From contig JBHGNT010000012.1 in assembly GCA_043228905.1 (NCBI GenBank), positions 10,354,001-10,418,000 of the forward strand: DNA of 64,000 nt. The letters run 5' to 3'. The translations under genes were made by a program, and so were the position numbers. This document shows, piece by piece, positions 22,756-34,486 of the stretch. Within the stretch, counting starts at the first letter, position 1, and the number at the start of each line of letters is the position of its first letter. This DNA comes from Azolla caroliniana (lineage: Eukaryota > Polypodiophyta). The notes under the pieces were generated by a model. The model was not told where the DNA came from. It searched no databases and saw only the letters and a program-made list of their open reading frames with translations.

Positions 22756-24986
22756 GGAGCATGGATGAGGCGGCCGGTCCATCGAAGACACAGGAAAGCT
22801 GGAACTCCGGAGGTAAGGGAAAAGAAAAGATGATTCTGGCATTCAAGCTCGCCTCGGACATCGAAAAAGAAACGGACTTGAAAAAGGTGTTCGAGGAGAG
22901 AATCCTTGACAGCCGGGTAGATTTTTCGCTTCGGGAACTACTCGGAATAGAAAAAAAAGAGTTCCATGATCTTCTTGTGGATCTCGTAAAAAGAAAAAGA
23001 CAAAGTACGGAGGAAAATGCGCCGATGGAAGACAAACTACAGAGGAAGACAAACTACGGAGGAAAATGAAAATACCATTCTGATGAACGACACCGAAGTG
23101 GAGGACGATATTCCGAATTCCCACTATACAAAGCCACACTAGGCGCGTGCAACTACGGAGACTCCGGTTTGAATCGGCAACATCAAAGAGCCCGTGCTAG
23201 CATTGATTGATCACAGATCGGAGATCAATTTGATGTCCAAAGAGTTCCACCGGAAGGGGTAGTGGCCTATTAACACCAATCATGGATGGAAGATCCGGGT
23301 GGCTACTAAAGCAACGGAAGATCTATTTGTGGCTTGTGTAGATGTGACGGTGAAGATCGGGGATGTCGAGATCGACCAAAATTTCTTCGTACAAGATGAG
23401 GTCTCACACTCCGTGATCCTCGGGCAACCCTTTATTATGGGATCACGGATGGAGACGAAGGTTCTCGATAGCAGTGCAGCTTTTCCACAAATTCAGAGCC
23501 AAAGCGGAGGGAAATCCGTCCAATTCCTAACGGTGCCGGAAAATCATGAAAGAAACAAGAGAGAGCTCTTGTCCCAAACAAGAATGGATTTTTAGAGCGG
23601 ACTATTGCGGAGTGGGGAAGTGATAGTCCGAGAAGCCCTTTTACCCCACACAGGAAGAAACCTCTCGGTGCAAAACAAGTACGAATCGGTCCGGATGGGG
23701 CATCCATGTACATGGCCGTAACCGAAGGAATGAAGAAAGAATACCGAAAAGTGGAGGATAAGTTACGGTTGGCATCAATAATAAAAGAAGACGAAGAAAT
23801 CGTGGGAATAGTCGAAGAAATGTTCTATGGGAGCACACTACAACAACTTGAAGAGCTCGCGGAAGATACAAGCCAGGGAAACCGGGTAATTCCGGTGGAG
23901 TCGGTCGAGATGTACGAGATCATTGTGAAAATGGGGCCGGATGCGCTCCGCAAAGAAGAAGCAATGGTAAGTACGAAATACAAGACCATGGAGAAGAAAG
24001 TGAAACCGGCTGAGGGACCGTTACCCGCAGATAGCGAACAAAAGAGGAAAGAAGTCCTAGGGGATCCGACACTTCGGAAGTCAATGGATATCGGACGTGC
24101 CTTCACGGATGAGACCCGGAAGAAACTTCGGATCGGTGGAGGTGGGTTCCTATTAAAGAATGAAGAAGAACGATTCCGTGGGATGCTAGAGTGACATGGG
24201 AGAGCATTTGCATTTACATCGAAAGAAATAGGATGCGCTGACCCGAAGATAGTGGAGCCAATGGTGATCTTCACGATTGACCATATGCCGTGGAACCTGA
24301 AGCCGATTCCGGTACCATGGGCGCATGTTCCGAAAATCATCGACTTGCTCAAGGAGAAGGTGGTGATGGGGATTCTAGAGCCATCAAATGCTCCGTACTC
24401 AAATTGATGGTTTACGATTCCGAAGAAGAATGGGTCACTCCGATTTATTCAAGATTTGCAACCGGTGAACAAGGTCACGATCCGGAACTCCGGAGTCGGT
24501 TCGATATTGGACGAATTTGCAGAAGCATTTGCCGGTCGCGCGATATACTCCATCGGAGACCTATATTCCGGATATGACCAATTCCAACTAGTCGTGGAGA
24601 GCCGAGACATCACTACCATGCGGACACCAATAGGATTAGTTTGGATGTGTACGCTACCACAAGGCACGACGAACTCAGTTGCACATAAGGTGAATGCGAT
24701 GAACAAGGTGCTCCGGGATTGCATAACAGAGATAACGATGCCGTTCCTAGATGACATTCTGATGAAAGGGTGTGCGGTGGAAGAAAAAGATGAAGCTATG
24801 GATGAACGGGGATGCCAAAGGTTCGTAGTCAACCATATCCGTGATTGTGAGAAAGTGTTTCGGAAGTTAGAAGATGTGCATCTAACACTTTCCGAAGAGA
24901 AATCGGCATTCAGACAAGAAGAAATATTGGTAGTTGGAAATCTATGTGGGCCCTACAACCGAAGACCGTCACCAACCAAGATCGAC
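22756..24986 (+). pseudogene. Gypsy-2 protease-RT, copy 2 of the tandem duplication
   Basis: A near repeat of 20562-22755, with the offset rising from about 2190 to 2230 bp through small indels. The junction is at GATCGAC (22755), where copy 1 ends in mid-RT-linker and copy 2 restarts in the gag/pol linker. RT here has FLDDILMKGC. A partial triplication of a 20-bp phrase at 23023-23060 adds to the disorder. Unlike copy 1, copy 2 continues correctly into RNase H, so copy 2 occupies the original downstream position. Confidence 0.8.
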
Positions 24987-25554
24987 GTGATTCAAGCTAT
25001 GAAAGAAGTATGCGAGTCAAAAGGTTTCTTGGAGCATGTGCATTCTATCACATATGGATTCCGCACTATGCACATATTGCGGACCCACTCTATCACTTGT
25101 TGTGGAAGGGTAAGAAGTTCGAATGGAAACCAGAGCATACCAAAGCCGTGAAGAAGCTCAAGAAATCACTACGGAGGGCAAAAGCACTAAAGAAGCCGAA
25201 CTATGACCGACTGATCATAGTAACAGTTGACACAAGTCCAACCGGAATCGGATGGGTCATCAATCAAGCCGAGTCGGATGGTTCGCGATACCAGATCCGA
25301 TTCGGAGTAAAGGTTCTCAACGAAAGGCAACGCGGATATGCACAAGTCAAAAGAGAATTATGGGGAGTCGTGTCGGCAATCAAATCGTATAGAGATTATT
25401 TTATCGGAGCCGAAGTAGTGATTGAAACAGATTGTCTTCCGATACTCGGGATGATGCGGTGTTGCACGATACCGGATGTGGCTATGCTAAGGTGGATTGC
25501 ATATGTTAAGTCACTTAATCCGGAGGTACGACACATCTCCGGAAAAGACAACGC
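24987..25554 (+). pseudogene. Gypsy-2 RNase H
   Basis: Continues copy 2 of RT: FLGACAFYHIWIPHYAHIADP (RT thumb/connection), then TVDTSPTGIGWVINQ (first RNase H Asp), ELWGVVSAIKSYRDYFIG (Glu region), ETDCLPIL (second Asp) and HISGKDNAVV. The solo LTR at 25555 cuts the gene after GKDNA; the frame resumes at 26259 with VVADMLSRV. Confidence 0.85.
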
Positions 25555-26254
25555 TGTCGTGACGATTTTCGGCTACGGTGTGAAACCGAGTAAGACGAAT
25601 AAACCAAGGATGTGCAACATTGCACATACACTTAGCAAATACTCCTTAGGCCTAGTCGCACTTGAGTTCATACAGTGGGCTGCAAGCAAGGTTTGAACCT
25701 TGCACCTCTAAGATACAAGATGTTTGCCTTATCACTAGGACAACTATCATATAGCGTAAATTTTATGTATTTCCTTTTCATATATGAATTATAGACGAAA
25801 CAACCATAGAAAACCATGAGCACAAAACCATGGTTCTAAACCCATGGTTTCTGCATGACATAAGCAAAACCGTGTGCACAAAACCATGGTTCTAAACCCA
25901 TGGTTTGTGCATGACATAGCAAAACCGTGTGCACAAAACCATGGTTTTAGCCCATGGTTTTTGTGCATGTCACAAGCATGGAAAGACCTATAAAAGCCTC
26001 TACTTGAGCTTGTGTAAGGAGGGCTCAATATGTGATATCACCAACACCACTATCATCAATATTATTATATTTGTCTTTATCTTCTTCATATTTTTCTACT
26101 TCTCAAGTGTACAGTCTTTCTTCTTCTCAAGCGAACAAATTTCATCTAATCTTACATTGATCATCATCTCTTCGATAATTCTGTGAACATCCTCCCCAGT
26201 CCAAGACCTCAGTGGTCGCTTGAGTAGCACACGCACGCGCGAATCTTCGTGACA
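25555..26254 (+). mobile_element. Solo LTR (family C) inside gypsy-2
   Basis: 700 bp, from TGTCGTGACGA to TCTTCGTGACA, flanked by ACGC (25551-25554) and ACGT (26255-26258), a 4-bp target duplication with one change. It splits the RNase H of gypsy-2 and its removal restores the frame. It contains a TATA box at 25989-25996, three palindromic repeats upstream of it, and an antisense tRNA-like module (B box 25690-25699, A box 25727-25740). No internal sequence remains, so it is a solo LTR left by recombination. Confidence 0.85.
25820..25966 (+). repeat. Three tandem palindromic repeats upstream of the LTR C TATA box
   Basis: Copies at 25820-25854, 25876-25910 and 25931-25966, period about 55 bp. 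Each pairs GCACAAAACCATGG with CCCATGGTTTGTGC around a 5-7 nt loop. They lie 25-170 bp upstream of TATAAAAG (25989-25996), the place where LTR enhancers usually sit. Confidence 0.85.
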
Positions 26255-26258
26255 ACGT

Positions 26259-27190
26259 GGTAGCGGATATGCTATCAAGGGTGCGGTTCGGAGATGACAT
26301 AACCGAATCTGATAATGAAGAAGTTTCCGAAGACTACTTTGCTTCGTAGCACATATGCCGGGTGAACGTAATCCGAGAATTCCAGGAAGAAGAATACGAG
26401 GGAGAAAGCTTGCTGACCGGGAAAGTGCTACAAGAAATCGAGGAATCATCGGACAATAAAGAGAAGAGAGCCGAGATCCGAAGTAAGCAGCAGCAAGTCC
26501 GAAAGTTCTTCTTGAAAAATGGATTAATATGGAGGGAGCCGAAAAGACCAGATGGCATACCACTTTGGGTAGTTGGGATGAAAGAGCAACGAAACCGGAT
26601 AATGTCCGAATTTCACTAATCTGATTGGGCTAGACATCGAGGAACATGGGCAACTTTTGTAAAGATCAAACAAAAATATTGGTGGAAGAACATGTACAAA
26701 GATATAGCGGAGTTCACAGAAAGCTACGAGAAGTGTCAAATCTACTTCGGAGTTCGACACCGAGATGAGTTACATCCGACATTCTCACCGACAATCAACT
26801 TCAAGTGGATGGTCGATATTGTAGCCATGCAAACCGGGATCGGAAAAAGAAGTACTTGGTGTTAGCTCGGGCAGATCTCACAAACCAAGTAGAAGGTCGG
26901 GCACTACGAAGGAAACGTGTTCTGCAGTATGCCAATTTCTTTTGGAGGAGGTGTTTTGCAAGTATGGGTGTGTAGGACAAGTGATTGCGGATCAGGGAGA
27001 ACTCGACTCTGATAAAGCTAAGGAATTCTTCACCAAACATGGAGTTCGGTTAACACTAACAACGACATACAATCCGGAGGCCAATGGGAAAATCAAACGA
27101 GGACACAGTCCGATCGTCAAAGCACTTGCCAAAGCATGCGACAGAAGGGTGAAGGATTGGCCGCAGATGCTCCCGTATGCACTATGGATG
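26259..27190 (+). pseudogene. Gypsy-2 integrase
   Basis: Frames at 26362-26619 and 26942-27193 and between them give a region of the H2C2 zinc-finger type (YWWKNMYKDIAEF, SYEKCQIY), the first core Asp in FKWMVDIVAM, the second in VIADQGE, and the position of the catalytic Glu in NGKIKRGH. Lys replaces the Glu expected there, so this integrase would be inactive even without its frameshifts. It is followed by a scrambled short-repeat stretch rather than a proper 3' end. Confidence 0.75.
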
Positions 27191-27340
27191 TGATAGTTCG
27201 TTGCGACAGAAGGGTGAAGGATTGGCCGATGGAGAAGGAAAACTTAGAATAGAAGGAAAACTATGGATGCGACAGAAGGGTGAAGGATTGGCCGCAAATG
27301 CTCCCGTATGCACTATGCACTATGAATTTGGTCTCCATCG
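27136..27340 (+). repeat. Short scrambled repeats at the end of the integrase
   Basis: The phrase TGCGACAGAAGGGTGAAGGA occurs three times (27136, 27198, 27267), and CTCCCGTATGCACTATG twice. This reads as local templated copying, probably during a break repair that also removed the 3' end of the element. Confidence 0.75.
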
Positions 27341-27351
27341 GCCAAATTTGG

Positions 27352-27663
27352 CTTGCATGTGATAAACTTAGAATCTCCCAACACTAAATAAGGAAGAGAG
27401 AAAGATGTATAGGGTTGTCGATTTTTTTTAGAAGGATTGATTAATACAAAATATTTGTGGGATTCACGATTTTACCATCTAATTCTCTCTTACAATCTAA
27501 TTACCCATTAATACATTATACTCGTGGGATTCACGAGTTTCATATCTTCTTCTTACAATCTCTTCCTAACTAATATTATCTCATATTCTTCTTTCTCCTA
27601 GTCCAAATCCCCAGCGGTTCCCACCTGACACACGCAAACGATCCGGCGCCGAAAGGCACCACA
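27352..27663 (+). mobile_element. Gypsy-2 3' LTR, left part missing
   Basis: Matches 18971-19283 of the 5' LTR, including both hairpin motifs (the second at 27520-27538), and ends ACCACA before the ACGG duplication. About 330 bp of U3, with the tRNA-like module and promoter, are absent. Confidence 0.8.
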
Positions 27664-27667
27664 ACGG

Positions 27668-29985
27668 TTATTGGAGCTATGTCGATGAAGCAAATGACAC
27701 AACATCCGAATCGACACACAGAGATTTCCCGGTGTGGGAATAGTCGGCGAGCAGAGTACTGTACTGCTTCACGTCTTGTGTGGGCGAGCAACTCCTAAGC
27801 TACATTTGGGATGCGAAAACGCCAAAAGATGCTTGGGGAAATCTGAAGAAGATCTTCGCCGCAAGCACCACAACCAGGAAGCTTCAACTCCGACTGGAGC
27901 TGAGCAACCTACGACAACACAGGTTGTCGGTGGCTGATTACACCTCGATGATCAAAGATATATGTGACTCCTTAGCCTCCATCGACGTGAACGTCGAGGA
28001 AGGCGAGATGGTGTAAATCTGTCTCAGTGGACTGGCGACGAAGTTCAGAGCGTTCCGAACTGCTGTCTATACACGAGAGAATATGCCGTCGTTTTTCGAC
28101 TTACAGTCGATGCTCCTTATAGAGGAGAACCACGCGGGTGCGTTGACAAGCACGCATGACGACAAAAAGATGTTGTACACAGAGGGAGATAGGCCCCGTG
28201 GTCATGGCGGACGGGGCGAGTCAGTACGCAATGGAGGCGGCCGACGGCATCAAGGAAGAAGGCACCGAAGTGATGCCGACAGCAATTCTGGACCCTCCGG
28301 AAACAGGGGGAGTCGAGGCAACGAGAACCGGCAAGGGAAATCCGCCGCGGAATGTTGGTACTTTGGCAAGAAAGGCCACAAGGAGAGCGAGTGCTGGTAA
28401 AAGCGCACCGATTCGGAGAGAACCGGGTCCAGATCAGGTTCCAGACTGACTGACAAAGGAAATCGGCAACGATCGCACTACGCCGAAGGATCTGGAGAAG
28501 CCGGTAAAAGGGCCAGTTTTCGTGACGAGACACGAAGCAAACTCGATGAAGAAGATCATCCCGAAGTCGGAGGAGGTGTGGTACGTCGACTCTGGCGCAT
28601 CAAACCACATGATGTGCCACAAGGAGTGGTTCTCGTACCTGAAAAAACCGATGCAAACGGGAGTAGTTGCAACCGGAGATGACACTCCGCATCCGATCGT
28701 GAATGTCGATGAAGTTCCCTTGAGCCATGTCGGGTAGAAAGGGAAACTTATGAACGTGTTGCACGTCCCGATAATCATGAAGAATTTGGTGTCGGTCGGG
28801 CAGATCGTCGACCAGGGGATGAAAGTCCGGTTCACGCATCTTGGGTGCTTCATTGAGGAAGAAGGCCTAGTTATTCCGCAAGGGCACAAAGACGGGAGGT
28901 TGTTTATCCTCAATTCTAGTGACGGTGGCACCACAATGTTCGTGAAAAGACAAAAAGTCGAGTCAGATATCGACTTATGGCACAAGCGGATAGGCCACAT
29001 CAACTATCAACGGTTTCAGGACCTGCAATCGAAATAGCTGGTCTTCGGATTGCCCAAATTTAGCGGCTGGAAGGCACAAATTTGTGAAGCCTACCAGCTC
29101 AGGAAGCAACACCGACTTGAGAGTTTTCGGAAGGAAGCCAAATCTACGACACTTGAGAGTTTTCGGTAGCATTGCATATGTGCATGTACCGAAAGCAAAA
29201 CGGAGGAAGTTGGATGCGAAAGCCGAGAAGTGTATCTTGGTCAGCTATTCGGACGAGCGGAAGGGTTATAAGTGTTATAACCCACGCACCAAACAAGTGC
29301 GCGTGAGCTGTGACGTTGTGTTTGACCAGTCCGCGTCCTGGTACTTGCCTCCGACGCCGGACCTCATCTCCAATCCGAGTTCTGTCGATGAAGTCAGTGA
29401 GGCCGAGATGCCTCCGAATGAGCCTGAAACCGGGACCCGCGAAAAGAGTCAGATTTTGTTTCGGTTAAGCGGACCGAATGGACAACTGAGTTGGTACGAC
29501 TAGTCCGATGAAGAGCCAGTGAGTAGTGGAGACTTGGTCATGCATTCCCCTCGCCGGAAGCCGAGGAGACGGCTTACACGCAAGGATAAAGGAAAGAAAA
29601 AGGCGTCGGATTACGGCACGGATAGGAACGAGTCGGATTGATGCAAGTCCGACTCCAAGGGAAGTGATGACGGGTCTTCGAGAGCGAAGTTTGCGTCGGC
29701 TAAGAGAGCCTCAATATCGGTTAATGAGCAATTACGCTGATCTACCCGCCAGAAGAACCCCGTCGTGCGGTTTGGATACAATGAGTACATGGCGCATCAC
29801 TATGCGTACATGAACCACGTAGCGGAAGTGTGTGAGTCGGAGAGCTACGCAGAAGCGGTGAAGGACGCGAATTGGCATACCGCAATGGAGAAAGAGATGC
29901 ACGCATTAGCGGAGCATGAAACCTGGGACCTAGTTGATGCACCGAAAGGTTTGAAGCCGATCGGATGCAGGTGGGTGTACAAGGT
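27668..29985 (+). pseudogene. Copia 1 gag-protease to start of RT
   Basis: Resumes copia 1 after gypsy-2. Gag has a UBN2-type helical region (LLSYIWDAKTPKDAW, LSVADYTSMIKDICDSL). A zinc knuckle follows with Phe in place of the second Cys (CWYFGKKGHKESEC), then the protease active site (YVDSGASNHM) and the GAG-pre-integrase motif (DLWHKRIGHINYQ). The integrase core is deleted at 29115-29166. Next come the post-integrase region (HLRVFGSIAYVHVP, KGYKCYNP) and the RT N-terminus (DLVDAPKGLKPIGCRWVYKV). Sequence homology ends at 29985. Stops interrupt it at about 27744, 28014, 28398, 28735, 29035 and 29501. Confidence 0.88.
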
Positions 29986-32900
29986 CTCAAATAACCGATT
30001 GTGTACTTTGTGTCTCACACAACGCATCCTCTGCAGCCGATTGAAAAAGGGAAAAACAACACAAAGAGACGAACCCTTTTTTCCTCTCGGACAATAGGAA
30101 CATGGACAAAGGTATGGGAAGCTTGGTTCCAACAGAGAAGCTCGACAAGAGCAACTATGCATCTTGGTCATAGAAGATGCACCAATATCTAATTGTGCAC
30201 AGGTACTGGAGTTACATCGAAGGAGTGAATGATGCAGCCTTCGATGCAACACATAGGGACTTTCTGGCTTGGGAGTAGGCGGCAAGCAGAGTAATGTACT
30301 ACTTTGCATCTAGTGTCGATGATCAACTACTCAGCTACATCCGGGATGCCAAGACACCAAAAGATGTGTGGGGAATCTCAAACAGATTTTCGCCGCCAAC
30401 ACAATGGCCAGGAAGCTGTAGCTCAAATAGGAGCTCAACAATGTCCGGCAGAAAGATTTATCTAGGACTCCCTCGCCTCCATCAACATGACCATCAAGGA
30501 GGACGAAATGGTGCAAGTCTACCTCAGAGGGCTAGCTTCTAGACTTGGGTCATTCCTAACAACGGTTTGTAGGAGAGAGAACATGTCGTCCTTCTTCGAG
30601 TTGCAATCGATGCTTCTCATTGAAGAGAACCAAACGGGTGCATCGACAAGCATGCACACCAACACCAAGATGTTGTACACAGAGGTGGATAGGCCCCATG
30701 GTCATGGAGGATGAGGCGGGTCGGCATGCAATGGAGGTGGCCGATTGGAGGAGGAACAAAGGCACAGAAGTAATGCCACCATAAATTCTGAACCCTCCAC
30801 GAGAAGGGAGAGTCAAGGCGACACCGAAAGCCAGCAAGGGAACGCCACAATGAACTGCTAGTACTGTGGCCGAAAGGGCCATAGAGAGAGCGAGTGTTAG
30901 AAGAAGCGTACCGATGGACAAAGTCGGATCGGTGGGAGTCGTTACTTTGTAACCTTCATCGATGACTACACTCGACACACCTGGGCATGCTTGATCAAGA
31001 AGAAGAGCAAAGTCTTCTCCTGTTTCCTTAAGGTTAAGAGCCTTGCCAAATGAGAGACTGGACAGAAGATAAAATGCCTAAGGTCTGATGGCGGAAAAGA
31101 GTATTTTTCCAACCTATTCTCTAGTTATTTGTAGAAGAAACAAAGTCAACATGAATTCTTCTGTAGATACATGCCACAACAGAACAACATGACCTAGTAA
31201 AAGAAACAGACAATAGAGGAAGCGGCGAGGGAAATGCTTGAGGAGAAACATATGCCCAAGTTCTATTGGGCCTAAGTTGTCTAGACGATCATATAACTGC
31301 AAAATCGGATTTCTAAAAATGGAGTGTCGCCTCATCAACTGGATTTCGTGCGCAAGCCGAACTTGGGACACTTAAGGGTGTTCGACAACAGCGTATATGG
31401 GCATGTGCCAAAAGTGAAGAGATGGAAGTTAGATGCAAAGCCGAGAAATGCATTCTAGTCGACTACTCAGACGAACAAAAGGGTTATAAGTGTTATAACC
31501 CCCGAATGAAGCAAGTCCAAGTTAGTCGAGACGTCGACTTTGTGGTACTTGCCTCCGTCTTCGATCCCCATTAACTCCATTCCAAATTTTGAGGATGGCC
31601 AGTGAGGCTGAGATGCCCATGTATGAAGAAGAAATCAGAACTCTAAAGGAGAGTCCGATCTCAATTCGGCTAAGTGGGCCGAATGAGGGATTGAGCCTAA
31701 GGTCGACTGGATGAAGAGTCGACGAGTAGTGGAGACTCAACTGTGCAATCCCCACACCAGAAGTCGAGGAGATGACTTACACACAAGGAGAAGGGGAAGA
31801 TGAAGATGCTAGAATATGACACAAAGGTTGACACATCGGATCGGAGTGAATCAAATGCGTCTAGTGGCATAGAAGAACCTCCCGAGTTGAGGTCAGAGTT
31901 GACCGAGAGGGCCATGAAATCGGCAAACCAGAAGTTGCACTGATCCATCTGCCGAAAGAACCCCATAATCAAATATGGGTGTACAATGAGTATATGGCAC
32001 ATCACTATGCGTATATGGCAAAGGTGGCAAATGTGTGTGAGCTGTAGAGCTATGCAAAGGCGGAAAAGGATGCAAATTAGTGTGCCGCAATGGAGGAAGA
32101 TTTGTGCGCCTTAGCAAAGAATGAAACATTGGACCTGGTTGATGCCCCCAGGAGTGTAAAGATGATTGGATGTAGGTGGGTGTACAAGGTAAAGTACAAC
32201 ACTGATGACTAGTGGCCAAAGGCCGCGCACAGCAACACAACATCGACTAAGATGAGACATTCGCACCGTTCACGAAGATGATGACCGCCCATGTTCAACT
32301 AACAGTACCAATGGTGAAGGGCTGGAACCTACACCAGATGGACGTGAAGAACTCATTCATGCAAGGAGAGCTTCCGGAATAGGTGTATATGGTGCATCCT
32401 CCCGGATTGAACACGTCAGTCATCTACCGACTAAAGAAGTCGCTTTAAAGACTAAAGCAAGCCCCACGTGCTTGGAATTTGAAGATCACACGGAGATTGC
32501 ATCGAATGGGGTTTGCTTCGTCAAAGTCAGACTCAGCACTATTCATCTGGTAGGGTTGGAACGGATCGATTAGCATATTGTTATATGTGAATGATCTAGT
32601 CATCGCCAGCACCGACCTGGAGGAAACCGGCCACATGAAGTCCCAACTTGCGGCATCATTCGAGATGAAGGGGGACCTTCATTACTTCCTTGGGATCGAA
32701 GTGATCCACACCCTAGAAGGCATACTTATCAGCCAAAGGTATTATGTGTTGAGTATGCTCTTCAAGTTCGGAATAATGGATTGCAAATCGGTCTCAAATC
32801 CTCCTGATCGAAATGTGAAGCTTCGCCAAGGTTTAGGAATGGCGTGCGACACAACCTAGTTCAGATAGATTGTCGGAAGCCTTATATATTTGACCATCAC

Positions 32901-33137
32901 CCGGTTGGACCTCAACTATCTAGTCGGTCTGATCTGTCAATTTATGTCATAGCCAACTTCTGACCACCTTCAATGCGCGCAACGAATCTTGAGATAGTGA
33001 GTGGCATGAAGGATAGGGGGTGGCTATATCGATTAGGTGTAGCCGAACAACTAGCTGGCTACATGGATGACAATTGGGCCGAAAATGCCGGCGATCGCAT
33101 ATCAATTTTTGGATTGGCGTTTTCATTGTGTTATTTA
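29986..33137 (+). pseudogene. Copia 2, heavily decayed gag-pol
   Basis: A second copia of the same broad family, in tandem after copia 1 with no LTR between. Leader-like sequence runs to 30102 and gag starts at 30103 (MDKGMGSLVPTEKLDKSNYA). Gag and zinc knuckle (NCxYCGRKGHRESEC near 30855) are frameshifted. A deletion joins gag to the integrase core (FVTFIDDYTRHTWA, 30945-31125). Unlike copia 1, the region up to EEKHMPKFYWA is kept. RT follows (VYKVKYN; 32578-32859 has LLYVNDLVIAS, with Asn replacing the first catalytic Asp), then an RNase H start (GYMDDNWAEN). Many stops are present. Confidence 0.8.
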
Positions 33138-33422
33138 TTCGCAAAAGTTAGTGTGGGCATGATGGAGCTTAGGTATGTGACCAATTGTTGATAAAAATTT
33201 CAATCTGGCTTGTGACATATGGCTGAGTTGGCCATGCCATAATGATGTTGTTGGTACTTCGGCTACGTTTACTGATCCATCCCAACTGATCGTTGTGAAC
33301 GGGTATAGATTATTGTACTTCACGTAATGGCTGATTATGAGACTTCCTTTTGTAATATGCCATGAAGACTCACTCAATGTTGTCCTATACCCGTCTTCAG
33401 CTAACATACCAAACGTGTACAT
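33138..33422 (-). pseudogene. Fragment of another copia: GAG-pre-integrase domain
   Basis: A clean 95-codon minus-strand frame ending with TTSLWHGQLSHMSQARLKFL and a following HAHTNFCE. LWH..L.HMS...L..L is the signature of the domain between protease and integrase in copia elements. The family differs from copia 1 (LWHKRIGHINYQ). No flanking parts of this element are attached, and it lies opposite to copia 2. Confidence 0.8.
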
Positions 33423-33479
33423 ACCAGACGTGGTCCAGGGTGATTGTATTGCCCGTCTTCAGCTAACATCCTCACAAAC

Positions 33480-34146
33480 AATCAAAAGTCAAAAGCTGAC
33501 TAAAAAACATGGAGAGTCGATCGAATTCGGACAAGGAGTCGGGGAGAGTCGGTCGGAAACTAGTTGGGAATTGAATTCAGACCGAGAGTCAGAGACTAGT
33601 TGGAAGTCGGAATCAAACTTGATGAGGGAGAAGTAGTGAATTGAACCCGACGAGGGAGAAGTAGTCGACTTCAACCCAGAAGAAGAACCAAACGAAGAAG
33701 AAGAGGAAGGTCCTGGCGAGTAGGCTAAAGAAACTTGAGGAAGACGATACCTTCTGAGAGAAAGACGTGCTCCCTAGAGATTCCCAGACAAAGAATATGT
33801 GCTGCTAATTGGAACCTTCGAGCAAGCAAACAAGGACACCCACATGAGAGAGTGGCTAAGTCCCATGCAGAACGAGATGGATTCCCTGCATGAGAACGGA
33901 TTTCAATAGAAGAAGGGTGTAGATTTCGACAAAATATTTCCCTTGTAGTGAAGATGACATGCATCCGAATAGTGTTGAGCATATCGTCCAAGATGGACCT
34001 TGAAGTCCAATAGTTGGATGTTAAGACACTTCCGACAAACAACAAGTTGTCTGGGATACAAAGTCCAAAGATGAAGTCTGAAAAGAATGAGATGGCGAAG
34101 GTACCCTATGCCTCAATGGTCGGATGCCTAATGTATGGAATGGTAT
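33480..34146 (+). pseudogene. Fragment of a divergent copia RT
   Basis: Plus-strand broken frames: an acidic linker (EEEEEGPGE), then FPDKEYVLLIGTFEQANKD, REWLSPMQNEMDSLHENG and KGVDFDKIF, and at the end PYASMVGCLMYGMV. This is the start and the end of a copia RT domain with the middle, including the catalytic YVDD, deleted. It may be the same family as the minus-strand fragment at 33138-33422, but nothing links them directly. Confidence 0.7.
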
Positions 34147-34484
34147 TGTAACGAGTAGCGTGTGGAATGTACTACACACAACTAGCTCCACCGGATAGCA
34201 CTAGAAAACAGTAAATGTAGAGAACAATGGAGAGAGAGAGAGAGAGAGAGTACGCAGGAGAGATAGAGAGAGTAGAACACAGAAACTAAATGTCAAAACA
34301 ATACTCTATACTCTATACTCTGTACATACAAATGTGCTAGAGGGCAGTTTTTATACAAGTCCTTAAAAGGACGGTCAGAAATACATAGAAGTACTTCAAT
34401 GCTCATAATTGAGCTACTGATACTAACTCCCAAAAATATTGCCTATTTACTTGATTAGGAGTGTAAGCCTCTAACAGCCTACCG
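34147..34484 (-). mobile_element. Copia 3 3' LTR, partial
   Basis: Plus-strand start TGTAACGAGTAGCGTG corresponds to TGTAAAAGAATAGCGTG of the LTR at 50342. The GA microsatellite (34231-34252) and the block around 34340-34420 also match. The expected CTCAACA end at its right side is missing, where it joins the RNase H tail. Confidence 0.7.
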
Positions 34485-34486
34485 GT

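Larger units (their letters stand above)
18639..27663 (+). mobile_element. Gypsy-2: Ty3/gypsy element with internal duplication, inserted in copia 1 gag
   Basis: A 9.0 kb element bounded by TG (18639) and CA (27663), with the 4-bp target duplication ACGG at 18635-18638 and 27664-27667. Order: 5' LTR, gag, protease-RT copy 1, protease-RT copy 2, RNase H (interrupted by a solo LTR), integrase, truncated 3' LTR. The RT motif FIQDLQPMNKVTIRN with an FLDD catalytic box separates it from the chromoviruses and from the Tat-like element here. It has no chromodomain that I can see. I cannot place it in a named plant lineage; the RT wording recalls gypsy elements of fungi, which is an impression only. 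A second remnant lies at 60563-62557. Confidence 0.85.

Noticed and set aside
25820-25966. CRISPR-like array
   Set aside because: Only three repeats, palindromic throughout, with nearly identical spacers, and inside a plant LTR; these are LTR enhancer-type repeats.
26942-27193. Functional integrase in gypsy-2
   Set aside because: The catalytic Glu position reads Lys, the frame is broken on both sides, and the end is scrambled by short repeats.
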